DNA of 64,000 nt from Sphingomonas guangdongensis (GCF_900199185.1 NZ_OBMI01000003.1:310001-374000), one strand, 5' to 3'; counted from the stretch's first letter, positions 25,514 through 34,113 are shown. Translations and numbers: made by a program. The notes: generated by a model from the sequence alone, not told the origin.

Positions 25514-25891
25514 TCAGCGCAGCGCCTCGATTTCGTCTGCCAGTCGCGTGTTGCGGCTGGTGTAGTGGGTTTCGATGTCGGCCAGGCGCCGGTCGAGCTC
25601 GCGGAACTTCGAGCGGACCTCCGCCGTGCTGCGCTTCGGGTTTGATCGCACGCCCTGCCAGAACTTCTGGTCCTCCGGCGTGTCGTAGAGACCCGACGGC
25701 TTGGGCGGCGCCAGCATCCCTGCTGCGACGTAGGCGATGATGGTCAGGCCGCTCACCGCGACCGTCAGGACGACCAGTCCGACGCGGATCACCGTGGTGT
25801 CGATCCCCGTGTAATCGGCAATCCCGGCGCAGACGCCCATCCACTTTCCATTGGCCTTGTCGGTGTAGAATTTCGTGCGGCTGGCGGACAT
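25514..25891 (-). CDS. pspC: Phage shock protein C
   Basis: 125 residues. The PspC domain is at the N-terminus (KANGKWMGVCAGIADYTGIDTTVIRVGLVV) followed by a membrane helix (VAVSGLTIIAYVAAGML) and a cytoplasmic or periplasmic tail of about 60 residues ending RLADEIEALR. In enterobacteria PspC with PspB senses membrane stress and releases PspF from PspA. One base separates it from pspB. Confidence 0.92.
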   Translation of the reverse strand: MSASRTKFYTDKANGKWMGVCAGIADYTGIDTTVIRVGLVVLTVAVSGLTIIAYVAAGMLAPPKPSGLYDTPEDQKFWQGVRSNPKRSTAEVRSKFRELDRRLADIETHYTSRNTRLADEIEALR

Positions 25892-25892
25892 C

Positions 25893-26174
25893 TCAGTTCC
25901 TCCGGGAATATTGGTAGTCGATCTCGCTGACGCTGGCCGACGGGGTGGGTGCCGAGAGCTGGCGAAAGTCGGGGTTGTCGGCAGCGACGATGCGCTCCAC
26001 CGTCTGCACCCGCTCCTCCATCCGCCGCGCGAAGTGGTAGAGCTCGTCGAGAAGCTTCTCGTCCTCGTCGGTAATCTTCGGCGCCTGCTTCCACTTCGTG
26101 ACGTAGTGGAAGATGAGCCAGGGCAGTCCGATGAAGATCGAGACGATCGCGATGACCGGGATCAGCTCACCCAT
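25893..26174 (-). CDS. pspB: Phage shock protein B
   Basis: 93 residues: membrane helix VIAIVSIFIGLPWLIFHYV, then EDEKLLDELYHFARRMEERVQTVERIVAADNPDF. The R-x-E-R-V-x-x-x-E-R-I core is the family zipper and the template recognisable in the four paralogues downstream. One base from pspA and one from pspC, so ABC are tightly coupled. Confidence 0.92.
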   Translation of the reverse strand: MGELIPVIAIVSIFIGLPWLIFHYVTKWKQAPKITDEDEKLLDELYHFARRMEERVQTVERIVAADNPDFRQLSAPTPSASVSEIDYQYSRRN

Positions 26175-26175
26175 C

Positions 26176-26841
26176 TCAACCCTCCTTGCTCAGGCGGGCC
26201 TTCAGCGCGGCGAGTTCGGCGTCGACGCGGTCGCTGGAGCGTAGATCGGCGATCTCGTCCTCCAGCGTCCGCACCGCACCCAGCCCGGCGGCCTCGGCGC
26301 GGCCCTCCGCCTCGTCGACCTTCCGCTCCAGCACATCGAAGCGGGAGAAGGCCTCCGCCGTCTTCGGTCCCGCGTACATGTCACGCAGGCGGAAGCGGTT
26401 GTTCGCACTCTCCAGCCGGGTCTCGACCGAGTTCTGGCGGGCGCGTGCTTCGCTCAGCTTCTTCTGGAGCTTGGCGATGTCGCCCTCCGACGCGCGCAGC
26501 GCATCCTCCAGCACCGCGATCTCCGCATTCAGCTGGTCGCACATGTCGGTCGCCTTCTGGCGCTCAACCAGCGCCGCCTTGGCGAGGTCCTCACGGTTCT
26601 TGGACAGTGCGAGCTCGGCCTTCTCGGTCCAGCTGGCCTGCAGCGCCTCCAGCTTGGTGACGTGGCGGCGCATCTCCTTCTGGTCGGCGATGGTGCGGGC
26701 GGCCGACGCGCGGACCTCTACCAGCGTGTCCTCCATCTCGGAGATGATCATGCGGACCATCTTGGCCGGATCCTCGGCCCGATCGAGCAGGTCGGTGACG
26801 TTGGCTGCGATGATGTCCCGCGTCCGGGAAAAGATGCCCAT
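26176..26841 (-). CDS. pspA: Phage shock protein A
   Basis: 221 residues, a long coiled-coil ESCRT-III-like protein: MGIFSRTRDIIAANVTDLLD (amphipathic membrane-binding start), then AEDPAKMVRMIISEMED and continuous heptads to about residue 190. It protects damaged inner membrane and inhibits PspF. First gene after the sigma-54 promoter at 26943-26958. Full family length. Confidence 0.95.
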   Translation of the reverse strand: MGIFSRTRDIIAANVTDLLDRAEDPAKMVRMIISEMEDTLVEVRASAARTIADQKEMRRHVTKLEALQASWTEKAELALSKNREDLAKAALVERQKATDMCDQLNAEIAVLEDALRASEGDIAKLQKKLSEARARQNSVETRLESANNRFRLRDMYAGPKTAEAFSRFDVLERKVDEAEGRAEAAGLGAVRTLEDEIADLRSSDRVDAELAALKARLSKEG

Positions 26842-26942
26842 GGAAGTCGAACTCCTTCACTCTCTCATCTGGTTGCCGGGGCGGGGCGAGGGATTCCGCC
26901 CCGGCGCGCCGACCAGGGGAGATCGGCGTATGCCAGAGACTA

Positions 26943-26958
26943 TGCACAGGCCGTGCCA
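26943..26958 (-). promoter_or_regulatory. Sigma-54 promoter of the psp operon
   Basis: On the minus strand TGGCAC (26953-26958) and GTGCA (26943-26947) give the -24 GG and -12 GC with the required ten bases between, one mismatch from consensus TTGCA. It lies about 100 bases before pspA. The remaining 100 bases to pspF would hold the activator's upstream sites; I could not define them. Confidence 0.8.
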
Positions 26959-27059
26959 ATCTCACCAACGGCGGTTTTCCCACCTTTTCTAAGATGCCGC
27001 GGTGTGGTCACGCTTTGGGGCTTGCCAACCTTTGGTGGATTGCGCCAATCCTCCGCGCC

Positions 27060-28082
27060 ATGGAGCGCACGACCCAGGTCATCGGCCAATCAAGTGTCTT
27101 CCTCGATGCGCTGGAGCGGGCGAGCCGCGCTGCGGCACTCGACCGCCCGGTGCTGGTGATCGGGGAGCGCGGCACCGGCAAGGAGCTGGTGGCGGAGCGG
27201 CTCCACCGCCTCTCGCCGCGCTGGGACCAGCCGCTGGTCGTCATGAACTGCGCGGCGCTTCCGGAAACGCTGATCGAGGCCGAGCTGTTCGGGCACGAGG
27301 CCGGCGCCTTCACCGGCGCGACCAAGGCGCGTGCCGGACGGTTCGAGGAGGCGCACGGGGGCACGCTGTTCCTCGACGAACTCGGCACGCTGTCGTCGGC
27401 GGCACAGGAGCGGCTGCTGCGCGCGGTGGAATATGGCGAGGTCACCCGGATCGGCGCGTCGCGTCCCATGCGGGTCGACGTCCGGATCGTCGCCGCCACC
27501 AACGAGCATCTGCCAGAGCGGGTGGAGAAGGGCACGTTTCGCGCCGACCTGCTCGACCGTTTGAGTTTCGAGGTGGTGACGCTGCCGCCGCTCCGGGCAC
27601 GACCGAGCGACATTCTGGTCCTGGCCGACTTCTTCGGGCGCCGCATGGCGTCGGAGGTCGGGCGCGACAGTTGGGTCGGCTTCGGCCCCAACGCGATCGA
27701 CGCGCTGTCAGAATACCGTTGGCCGGGGAACGTCCGCGAGCTGCGCAATGTGGTGGAGCGCGCCGTCTATCGCTGGGAACAGCCCGGACCGATCGACGCG
27801 ATCGAGATCGATCCGTTCGCCTCCCCGCATCGCCCGGGTGCGGCCTCGAAGCCGCTCGCGAGCGAGCCGCCGCGTGCGGGAAGCAACGTGCCGACCGAGG
27901 AGCCGGTGGTCGCGTGCGAGGAGGGGCCGTCCGACTTCAAGGCGCGCGTCGCCCGCTTCGAGCGCGAGCTGCTCAGCCGCAGCCTGGCCGAGCATCGCTT
28001 CAACCAGCGCGCCGCCGCCCAGGCGCTCGGCCTCAGCTACGACCAGCTGCGTCACGCGCTGCGCCGCCACGAGTTGATCTAG
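27060..28082 (+). CDS. pspF: PspF-like sigma-54 enhancer-binding activator
   Basis: 340 residues, no receiver domain. AAA+ core with Walker A GERGTGKE, the sigma-54 contact loop GAFTGA, Walker B TLFLDELG and arginine-finger region; then a linker rich in Pro and Glu, and a C-terminal Fis-type helix-turn-helix ([20 protein letters not shown]). Divergent from pspA across a 218-base region with the sigma-54 site. ATG 27060 is preferred over an upstream in-frame start because homology begins there. Confidence 0.93.
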   Translation: MERTTQVIGQSSVFLDALERASRAAALDRPVLVIGERGTGKELVAERLHRLSPRWDQPLVVMNCAALPETLIEAELFGHEAGAFTGATKARAGRFEEAHGGTLFLDELGTLSSAAQERLLRAVEYGEVTRIGASRPMRVDVRIVAATNEHLPERVEKGTFRADLLDRLSFEVVTLPPLRARPSDILVLADFFGRRMASEVGRDSWVGFGPNAIDALSEYRWPGNVRELRNVVERAVYRWEQPGPIDAIEIDPFASPHRPGAASKPLASEPPRAGSNVPTEEPVVACEEGPSDFKARVARFERELLSRSLAEHRFNQRAAAQALGLSYDQLRHALRRHELI

Positions 28083-28091
28083 CGCAGCTTC

Positions 28092-28116
28092 TGAACCATC
28101 TGGCTCCCGCGACGTT
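28092..28116 (+). promoter_or_regulatory. Possible EcfG promoter for superoxide dismutase
   Basis: TGAAC (28092-28096), 16 bases, CGTT (28113-28116): one mismatch in the -35 box from the EcfG consensus. It ends 21 bases before the long start codon of the dismutase gene. Confidence 0.4.
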
Positions 28117-28137
28117 TGCCGCGCAAGGGAGACTGAC

Positions 28138-28869
28138 ATGACACATCCGCGTCGTACCGTGATCGCCGGCATCGGCGCGCTTGTCACGGCGGCAGGGTTG
28201 CGACTCAACCTCGTCCCCGGCGCGCTCGCCGCGCAACGCAAATCCAAGGAGAAGACAATGGCCTTCGAACTGCCGCCGCTGCCCTACGCCTATGACGCGC
28301 TGGAGCCGACGATCGACAAGGAGACCATGACGCTCCACCACGACAAGCACCACAAGGCCTATACCGACAAGCTGAACGAGGGCGTCGCCGCGGACAGCAA
28401 GCTTGCCGGCAAGTCGATCGAGGAAATTCTGGCCAACGTCTCCAGCCAGCCCGCGCTGATCCGCAACAACGGCGGCGGCTACTGGAACCACGACTTCTTC
28501 TGGAAATCGATGAAGGGCGGCGGATCGCAGCCGTCGGGCGCGCTGAAGTCTGCGATCGAGGCCAAGTGGGGCTCGGTCGACGCGATGAAGGAGAAGTTCA
28601 ACGCGGCCGGCGTCGGCCAGTTCGGGTCGGGCTGGGTGTGGCTGATCGTCGGCCAGAACGGCGAGCTGGAGATCACCTCGACCCCGAACCAGGACAACCC
28701 GCTGATGGACGTCGCGCAGGTGAAGGGCACGCCGATCCTGGGTAACGACGTGTGGGAGCACGCCTACTACATCACCTACCGGAACGTTCGTCCGGACTAT
28801 CTAAAGGCGTGGTGGAACGTCGTCGACTGGGATGTCGCGAACCAGCGCTACGAGGCGGCGAAGAAGTAA
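28138..28869 (+). CDS. Fe/Mn superoxide dismutase with an in-frame Tat-like N-terminal extension
   Basis: 243 residues from ATG 28138, or 203 from ATG 28258. The first 40 residues carry a twin arginine and hydrophobic stretch ([17 protein letters not shown]) ending PGALAAQ, a plausible Tat signal. Both ATGs have good ribosome sites (AAGGGAG and AAGGAG, six bases away). The dismutase core has [21 protein letters not shown] and DVWEHAYY metal ligands; GGG and NQDNPL are more like the Mn or cambialistic type. Exported and cytoplasmic forms from one gene are possible. Confidence 0.92.
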   Translation: MTHPRRTVIAGIGALVTAAGLRLNLVPGALAAQRKSKEKTMAFELPPLPYAYDALEPTIDKETMTLHHDKHHKAYTDKLNEGVAADSKLAGKSIEEILANVSSQPALIRNNGGGYWNHDFFWKSMKGGGSQPSGALKSAIEAKWGSVDAMKEKFNAAGVGQFGSGWVWLIVGQNGELEITSTPNQDNPLMDVAQVKGTPILGNDVWEHAYYITYRNVRPDYLKAWWNVVDWDVANQRYEAAKK

Positions 28870-28876
28870 GGTGAGC

Positions 28877-28926
28877 GGGCGGGTGGCTCAGGTCACCCGC
28901 CCCCGTGCTCCCGCCCAGGCGGGAGC
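28877..28926 (+). terminator. Two consecutive GC hairpins after superoxide dismutase
   Basis: GGGCGGGTG (28877-28885) pairs with CACCCGCCC (28894-28902); then GCTCCCGCC (28907-28915) pairs with GGCGGGAGC (28918-28926). No U-run follows, so they are weak as intrinsic terminators but well placed to protect the 3' end. Confidence 0.45.
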
Positions 28927-29000
28927 CTAGAGCCGCGAACGGCTCGCTTGGATACCCTGAGCTCTCGCCTATGCGGGATAACCATAATTGACGTATCGGA

Positions 29001-29615
29001 TTACTGCTCCGGCGGTACCTCGACCGGCGCTTCCGCCATCAGCCCGTGTCGAAGCAGCATGGGGATGTTCGCAAAGGCGAAGATCAGCGTCGCCGGGGTG
29101 ACCGCCCATAGCTTGAAGGCGGTCCAGCGGGTCAGGTCGTCGCCCGGCGCCATCGTCCGCCACGCGACCTCGTTCACCACCGCCATCACAACAAAGAACA
29201 CCGCCCAGTTGCGCGTCAGCTTGCGCCAGCCGGTCGCGTCCAGGCCGGGGTAGGCTGCCTCCAGCATCATCTTTAGCGTCGGTCGCCCGCTCGCCAGCCC
29301 ATAGCCGAGCACGGCGGCGAACATGGCGTAGACCAGCGTCGGCTTTACCTTGATGAAGGTGGTGTCGTGAAACCACAAGGTCAGCGCGCCGAAGACGATC
29401 ACCAGCCCGCCCGAGAGCCACAGCATCGGCGAGATGTGGCGCAATCGCACCCACGACACCGCCATCGCGGCCAGGATCGCGACCATGAACGCCGCGGTTG
29501 CGATCAGCGCGCGCGCGATCTGCGGCCCGCCCGCGAGCTGGTTGGCTGCGAAGAACACGGCGATCGGGCCGATGTCGATCGCCAGGCGAAAGAGGGTGGA
29601 GGGTTCTTTCTTCAT
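29001..29615 (-). CDS. yciB: YciB/IspZ-family inner membrane protein (septation protein A)
   Basis: 204 residues, five to six membrane helices, opening LFRLAIDIGPIAVFFAANQL and containing KPTLVYAMFAAVLGYGL and RKLTRNWAVFFVVMAVVNE, typical of the family linked to envelope integrity and septation. ATG 29615 has only a weak ribosome site. A long palindromic repeat lies eleven bases upstream, between this gene and ftsY on the same strand. Confidence 0.9.
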   Translation of the reverse strand: MKKEPSTLFRLAIDIGPIAVFFAANQLAGGPQIARALIATAAFMVAILAAMAVSWVRLRHISPMLWLSGGLVIVFGALTLWFHDTTFIKVKPTLVYAMFAAVLGYGLASGRPTLKMMLEAAYPGLDATGWRKLTRNWAVFFVVMAVVNEVAWRTMAPGDDLTRWTAFKLWAVTPATLIFAFANIPMLLRHGLMAEAPVEVPPEQ

Positions 29616-29625
29616 GCAAAAGCAT

Positions 29626-29741
29626 CCGTTCGTGCTGAGTAGCGGCTGAGCTCGTCGAAGCCGCGTATCGAAGTACCGTCTGCCCCGAAGTCCTTCGATA
29701 CGCCGTTTCGACCACGCCCAACGGCTACTCAGGACGAATGG
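29626..29741. repeat. Long imperfect inverted repeat, dispersed type (copy 1)
   Basis: Begins CCGTTCGTGCTGAGTAG and ends CTACTCAGGACGAATGG, near-exact complements, with internal arms CGTATCGAAG and CCTTCGATACG. The same element occurs at 35356-35470, and a fragment at 7714-7737. It would form a long stem in RNA between ftsY and yciB. Confidence 0.85.
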
Positions 29742-29748
29742 AGCGGGG

Positions 29749-30681
29749 CTAGAGCAGCTCCTCCACCCCCGCGATGATCCGCGCGACTTCCATCGCGTCG
29801 AACGGGCGAAGGTCGTCGACCTTCTCGCCGACCCCGATCGCATGGATCGGCAGGCCGTATCTCTCCGCCGCCGCCACGAGGACACCGCCGCGCGCGGTAC
29901 CGTCGAGCTTGGTCATGACCAGGCCGGTCACGCCCGCCACCTCCTTGAACACCTCGATCTGGCTTAGCGCGTTCTGACCCGTCGTTGCGTCGAGCACGAG
30001 CACCACGTCGTGCGGCGCCTCCGGATTGAGGCGGCCGAGCACGCGACGGATCTTGGCGAGCTCGTCCATCAGCTCGCGCTTGTTCTGCAGGCGTCCGGCG
30101 GTGTCGACGATCAGGACATCGATGCCCTCCGCGGTCGCCCGCTTCACCGCCTCGTAGACGATGCCGGCCGCATCGCCGCCCTCTGCCCCGCTGACGATGG
30201 GAACCCCGATCCGCTCGGCCCAGGTGCGCAGCTGGCCGATCGCGGCGGCGCGGAACGTGTCGCCGGCCGCGACCATCACGCCATAATCCTGCTCCAGCAG
30301 CAGGTTGGCGAGCTTGGCGATGGTGGTGGTCTTGCCCGATCCGTTGACGCCGATGACGAGGATCACTTGCGGCCGCGGGAAGGCGTCGACCTCCAGCGGT
30401 TCGGCGACGGGCGAGAGCGCGCGGGCGACCTCCTCCGCGACGACCAGGCGGATGCCGAGCTCCTCCATGTTGCGTTCGAACTGGCCTTCCGCCAGCCGGT
30501 GGCGGACGCGCGCGGCGGTCTCCGGCCCCAGGTCGGAGGCGATCAGCGCTTCCTCGATCTCGTCGAGCGTCGCCTCATCGAGCCGCGCGCCGCCGAGGCC
30601 GGCGAGGTTGCCGGCGAGCCGGTCGGAGGTGCGCTTGAAGCCGCCGAGCAGCCGCTGGTGCCAGGAAGGGGTCGTGCTCAT
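29749..30681 (-). CDS. ftsY: Signal recognition particle receptor
   Basis: 310 residues with the SRP GTPase NG domains: VIGVNGSGKTTTIAKLA (P-loop), AGDTFRAAAIGQL, DTAGRLQNK, and TKLDGTARGG. No long acidic A domain; the short N-terminus (MSTTPSWHQRLLGGFKRTSD) is probably the membrane-contact helix. It docks Ffh-ribosome complexes at the membrane. ATG 30681 overlaps mtaB by four bases. Confidence 0.95.
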   Translation of the reverse strand: MSTTPSWHQRLLGGFKRTSDRLAGNLAGLGGARLDEATLDEIEEALIASDLGPETAARVRHRLAEGQFERNMEELGIRLVVAEEVARALSPVAEPLEVDAFPRPQVILVIGVNGSGKTTTIAKLANLLLEQDYGVMVAAGDTFRAAAIGQLRTWAERIGVPIVSGAEGGDAAGIVYEAVKRATAEGIDVLIVDTAGRLQNKRELMDELAKIRRVLGRLNPEAPHDVVLVLDATTGQNALSQIEVFKEVAGVTGLVMTKLDGTARGGVLVAAAERYGLPIHAIGVGEKVDDLRPFDAMEVARIIAGVEELL

Positions 30682-31880
30682 GCGGGTGTTCCGATCAGGG
30701 TGGTGCCGTCGCTCGCGCTCACGTCCACGTCGACGAGCGTGCCGATAGGAGAAGAGGTTGCGAGCGCGACGGGCGCGAAGTTGGCGGCGTGGCCGCGCGT
30801 GCCGGGTGCCTCGACCAGCACCTGCTGACGCGTGCCGATCAGGCTGCTGAGCCAATGGCGGCGGGCTACGTCGGCGCGGTCGCGCAGCTCGGCGGCGCGC
30901 GTCTTCACCACCTCACGCGGCACTTGCGGCATCCGCGTGGCGGGCGTGCCCTCGCGGGGCGAGTAGGGGAAGATGTGGGCGTGGACGATTTGCGCGTCGG
31001 CGATCAGGGCGGCGGTGTTGGCGTGAGCCGCGTCGCTCTCGGTCGGGAAGCCCGCGATCAGGTCCGCCCCGATCGCGATTGCCGGCCGCCTAGCGCGGAG
31101 CCGCTCGACCAGCGCGACCGACTGTGCGCGGCTGTGCCGGCGCTTCATGCGCTTCAGGATCAGGTCGTCGCCGGCCTGGAGCGACAGGTGGACGTGCGGC
31201 GCAATCCGCGGCTCACCGGTCACGAGGTCGAACAGGCGGTCGTCGATCTCGATCCCGTCCAGCGAGGAGAGACGCAGTCGGGGCAGGTCGGGCACGAGCC
31301 GCAGGATGCGCTCGACCAGCAGGCCGAGCGTCGGCGCACCCGGCAGGTCGGCGCCGTAGCTGGTCAGGTCCACCCCGGTCAGCACGACTTCGCGGTGACC
31401 CGCTGCAACCAGCTCCTGCACGCGCTCCACCACCGAGCCGGCCGGGACGGATCGACTGGCGCCCCGACCAGTCGGAATGATGCAGAAGGTGCACGCGTGG
31501 TCGCAGCCGTTCTGCACCTCCACCAGCGCGCGGGCGTGACCGGCGAACCGCGCTGGCGGCGCGGGGGCAGGCGCGTCCCAGGCTGCGGGCGTGAGTTTCT
31601 CCAGGTTGGTGACCACGCGGTCGACCTCCGGCAGCGCGGCGAGGCCGGCCGGGTCGATGGTCGCGGCGCAGCCGGTAACCACCAGCTCGGCGCCCGGCCG
31701 CTCGCGCCGCGCCCGGCGGATCGCGGCACGGGACGCCTTCAGCGCCTCCGCGGTCACCGCACAGCTGTTCACCACTGTCACGTCGCGGGAACCCAGCAAC
31801 GCGCGGATGTGTTCGCTTTCGGCGATGTTGAGCCGGCAGCCGAGCGTGATCACGCGAGGGCCGACATGAGGGGCAGACAT
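30678..31880 (-). CDS. mtaB: tRNA threonylcarbamoyladenosine methylthiotransferase MtaB
   Basis: 400 residues. UPF0004 N-terminal domain (TLGCRLNIAESEHI with first cluster cysteines CAVT and GCAA), radical-SAM core with CDHACTFCIIP, and a C-terminal TRAM-like end. It adds a methylthio group to t6A37. The start ATG (31878-31880) overlaps the ATG of the divergent DUF924 gene by two bases, so each gene's start constrains the other. Confidence 0.92.
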   Translation of the reverse strand: MSAPHVGPRVITLGCRLNIAESEHIRALLGSRDVTVVNSCAVTAEALKASRAAIRRARRERPGAELVVTGCAATIDPAGLAALPEVDRVVTNLEKLTPAAWDAPAPAPPARFAGHARALVEVQNGCDHACTFCIIPTGRGASRSVPAGSVVERVQELVAAGHREVVLTGVDLTSYGADLPGAPTLGLLVERILRLVPDLPRLRLSSLDGIEIDDRLFDLVTGEPRIAPHVHLSLQAGDDLILKRMKRRHSRAQSVALVERLRARRPAIAIGADLIAGFPTESDAAHANTAALIADAQIVHAHIFPYSPREGTPATRMPQVPREVVKTRAAELRDRADVARRHWLSSLIGTRQQVLVEAPGTRGHAANFAPVALATSSPIGTLVDVDVSASDGTTLIGTPA

Positions 31881-32457
31881 GGTCGAGCACTTAGGATCAG
31901 GTACCGGCGAAGTCTATGACGCGGCGCAGGCGGTGCTGGACTTCTGGTTTAAGGAGGTGCCCCCGGACAAGCAGTTCGCCAGGGACGAGGCGCTAGACCA
32001 GGAGATCAACCGGCGCTTCGGCCAGTGGCGGGACGATGTCTTTGCAAACGACGCGCTCGGCTGGCGCAGCGAGCCGGAGACGCTGCTTGCGGCCATCATC
32101 CTGCTCGACCAGTTCTCCCGCAACATCTACCGCGGCAGCGCCAGGGCGTTCGAGGCCGATCCGCTCGCGGAGTCACTCGCGCACGAGGGGATCGAGCGCG
32201 GCTGGGACCGGACGCTGCCGCCCGAGCAGGCGGCGTTCCTGCTCATGCCGCTGATGCATGCCGAGCACGTCGACGCCCAGGCGCTGAGCGTCGCCAAGTT
32301 CGAGGAGCTCGGGATCGAGGAGAACCTCCATTTCGCGCGCGAGCATGCCGCGGTGTTCGAGCGGTTCGGGCGCTTTCCGGGACGTAACGAGGCGCTCGGG
32401 CGGGGATCGACGCCGGAGGAGGAAGACTATCTGAGCCAGCCCGGCGCCGGCTGGTAG
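31879..32457 (+). CDS. DUF924-family protein
   Basis: 192 residues, all-helical, with VLDFWFKEVPPDKQF, ILLDQFSRNIYRG and LLMPLMHAEHVDAQ, the conserved features of DUF924 (tetratricopeptide-like fold, function unknown). Divergent from mtaB with overlapping start codons. An intrinsic-type stem-loop with five Ts lies about 100 bases downstream. Confidence 0.88.
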   Translation: MVEHLGSGTGEVYDAAQAVLDFWFKEVPPDKQFARDEALDQEINRRFGQWRDDVFANDALGWRSEPETLLAAIILLDQFSRNIYRGSARAFEADPLAESLAHEGIERGWDRTLPPEQAAFLLMPLMHAEHVDAQALSVAKFEELGIEENLHFAREHAAVFERFGRFPGRNEALGRGSTPEEEDYLSQPGAGW

Positions 32458-32474
32458 CACCGCCGACGGGCGGG

Positions 32475-32503
32475 TTGCGAAATCGGCAACCTGCGCGTAT
32501 AAG
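32475..32503 (+). promoter_or_regulatory. ffh promoter
   Basis: TTGCGA (32475-32480) and TATAAG (32498-32503), 17 bases apart, 122 bases before the ffh ATG. No other promoter-like pair fits in the 35 bases between the following terminator stem and ffh. Confidence 0.65.
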
Positions 32504-32555
32504 CGCGCCCACGTTCCTGCGGGATACGTGACGCATCTGCCGCTCCGAGGGGCGA

Positions 32556-32590
32556 CGCCGGCCGACGAGGTTTCGTCCGCCGGCGTTTTT
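32556..32590 (+). terminator. Intrinsic terminator or attenuator in the ffh leader
   Basis: CGCCGGC (32556-32562) pairs with GCCGGCG (32579-32585), then after one mismatch GACGA pairs with TCGTC around a GGTT loop, followed by TTTTT (32586-32590). It could end the DUF924 transcript, but it also lies between the ffh promoter and ffh, so ffh transcription must pass it. Confidence 0.75.
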
Positions 32591-32625
32591 CGCGTTACGT
32601 GGTCGCGGGGCAAAGGAGTTAGTGC

Positions 32626-34113
32626 ATGTTCGACAGTCTGAGCGACCGGCTGGGAGGCGTCTTCGACCGTTTGCGCGGCCGTGGCGCGCTGACGGAGGCG
32701 GACGTGCGCGCGGCGATGCGCGAGGTGCGCGTCGCGCTGCTGGAGGCCGACGTCGCGCTGCCGGTCGCCCGTCAGTTCGTCGACGAGGTGACGGAGAAGG
32801 CGGTCGGCCAGAATGTCCTGCGCTCGATCACGCCGGGGCAGCAGGTCGTCAAGATCGTCAACGACGCGCTCGTCGCGATGCTCGGGTCGGAGAACGCGGG
32901 CCTCGCCATCGACGTGACGCCGCCTGCGGTCGTGATGCTGGTCGGCCTGCAGGGCTCGGGCAAGACGACCACAACGGCGAAGCTCGCCAAACTGCTGTCG
33001 GGCCGAGACCGCAAGAAGGTGCTGATGGCGTCGCTCGACGTCAACCGCCCGGCCGCGCAGGAGCAGCTGGCGGTGCTGGGCACCCAGATCGAGGTCGCGA
33101 CGCTGCCGATCGTCGCCGGGCAGCAGCCGGTCGACATCGCGCGGCGGGCGCTGTCGGCGGCGAAGCTGCAGGGCTTCGACGTGCTGATGCTCGACACCGC
33201 GGGTCGCCTCCACGTCGATCAGGCGCTGATGGATGAGATGCGGGCGGTGTCCGACATCGCCTCGCCGGCGGAGACGCTGCTCGTCGTCGACTCGCTGACC
33301 GGCCAGGATGCGGTGAACGTCGCGACCAACTTCTCTCAGCAGGTGCCGCTGACCGGCGTCATCCTGACCCGCATGGACGGCGATGCGCGCGGTGGCGCCG
33401 CGCTGTCGATGCGCGCGGTCACCGGCAAGCCGATCAAGTTCGCCGGCGTCGGCGAGAAGCTCGACGCGCTGGAGCCGTTCCACCCCGGCCGGGTCGCCGG
33501 GCGCATCCTCGGCATGGGCGACGTCGTCAGCCTGGTCGAGAAGGCGGCGCAGTCGATCGAGACCGAGGACGCCGAGCGGATGGCCGCGCGGCTGGAGAAG
33601 GGCAAGTTCGACCTGAACGACCTTCGCGCGCAGCTCGCGCAGATGCGCCGCATGGGCGGTTTGGGCGCACTCGCGGGCATGATCCCGGGCATGAAGAAGG
33701 CGCAGGCCGCGATGGCGGCAGGCGCGGTAGACGAGAAGATCCTGCTCCGCATGGACGCGATGATCGGTTCGATGACGGTGAAGGAGCGCGCCAAGCCGGA
33801 GCTGATCAGCGCCAAGCGCAAGATCCGCGTGGCGAAGGGCAGCGGGACGACCGTGCAGGACGTCAACAAGCTGCTCAAGATGCACCAGGAAATGGCCACC
33901 GCGATGAAGCGCATCAAGAAGATGGGTGGCATGAAGGGAATGATGTCCTTGCTCGGCAAGGGCGGCATGGGCGGGCTCGGCAACGCACTCGGCGGTGCGG
34001 GCCTGGGCGACATGATGGGCAAGCTCGACGGCCCCGGCGGGCTGCCGGGACTCGGCGGCGGCGGGATGCCGCAGCTGCCCCCCGGTTTCGAGAACTTCGT
34101 CAAGAAGAAGTGA
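32626..34113 (+). CDS. ffh: Signal recognition particle protein Ffh
   Basis: 495 residues. N and G domains: LVGLQGSGKTTTTAKLA, SLDVNRPAAQEQL, DTAGRLHVD, TRMDGDARGG; M domain from about 295 with methionine-rich helices (MRRMGGLGALAGMIPGM, KMGGMKGMMSLLGK) that bind signal peptides and SRP RNA, then a Gly/Met/Pro tail longer than in E. coli. AAAGGAG precedes ATG 32626. Its RNA partner ffs is at 7.5 kb and receptor FtsY at 30 kb. Confidence 0.96.
   Translation: MFDSLSDRLGGVFDRLRGRGALTEADVRAAMREVRVALLEADVALPVARQFVDEVTEKAVGQNVLRSITPGQQVVKIVNDALVAMLGSENAGLAIDVTPPAVVMLVGLQGSGKTTTTAKLAKLLSGRDRKKVLMASLDVNRPAAQEQLAVLGTQIEVATLPIVAGQQPVDIARRALSAAKLQGFDVLMLDTAGRLHVDQALMDEMRAVSDIASPAETLLVVDSLTGQDAVNVATNFSQQVPLTGVILTRMDGDARGGAALSMRAVTGKPIKFAGVGEKLDALEPFHPGRVAGRILGMGDVVSLVEKAAQSIETEDAERMAARLEKGKFDLNDLRAQLAQMRRMGGLGALAGMIPGMKKAQAAMAAGAVDEKILLRMDAMIGSMTVKERAKPELISAKRKIRVAKGSGTTVQDVNKLLKMHQEMATAMKRIKKMGGMKGMMSLLGKGGMGGLGNALGGAGLGDMMGKLDGPGGLPGLGGGGMPQLPPGFENFVKKK

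Noticed and set aside
24129-26175. Small membrane genes as prophage holins or lysis genes
   Set aside because: They share tail motifs with PspB and PspC and lie in one series behind the psp promoter; no phage genes are nearby.
28884-28990. GC hairpins after superoxide dismutase as a third mobile repeat
   Set aside because: They share no arm sequence with the two repeat families and can be simple 3' end stems.
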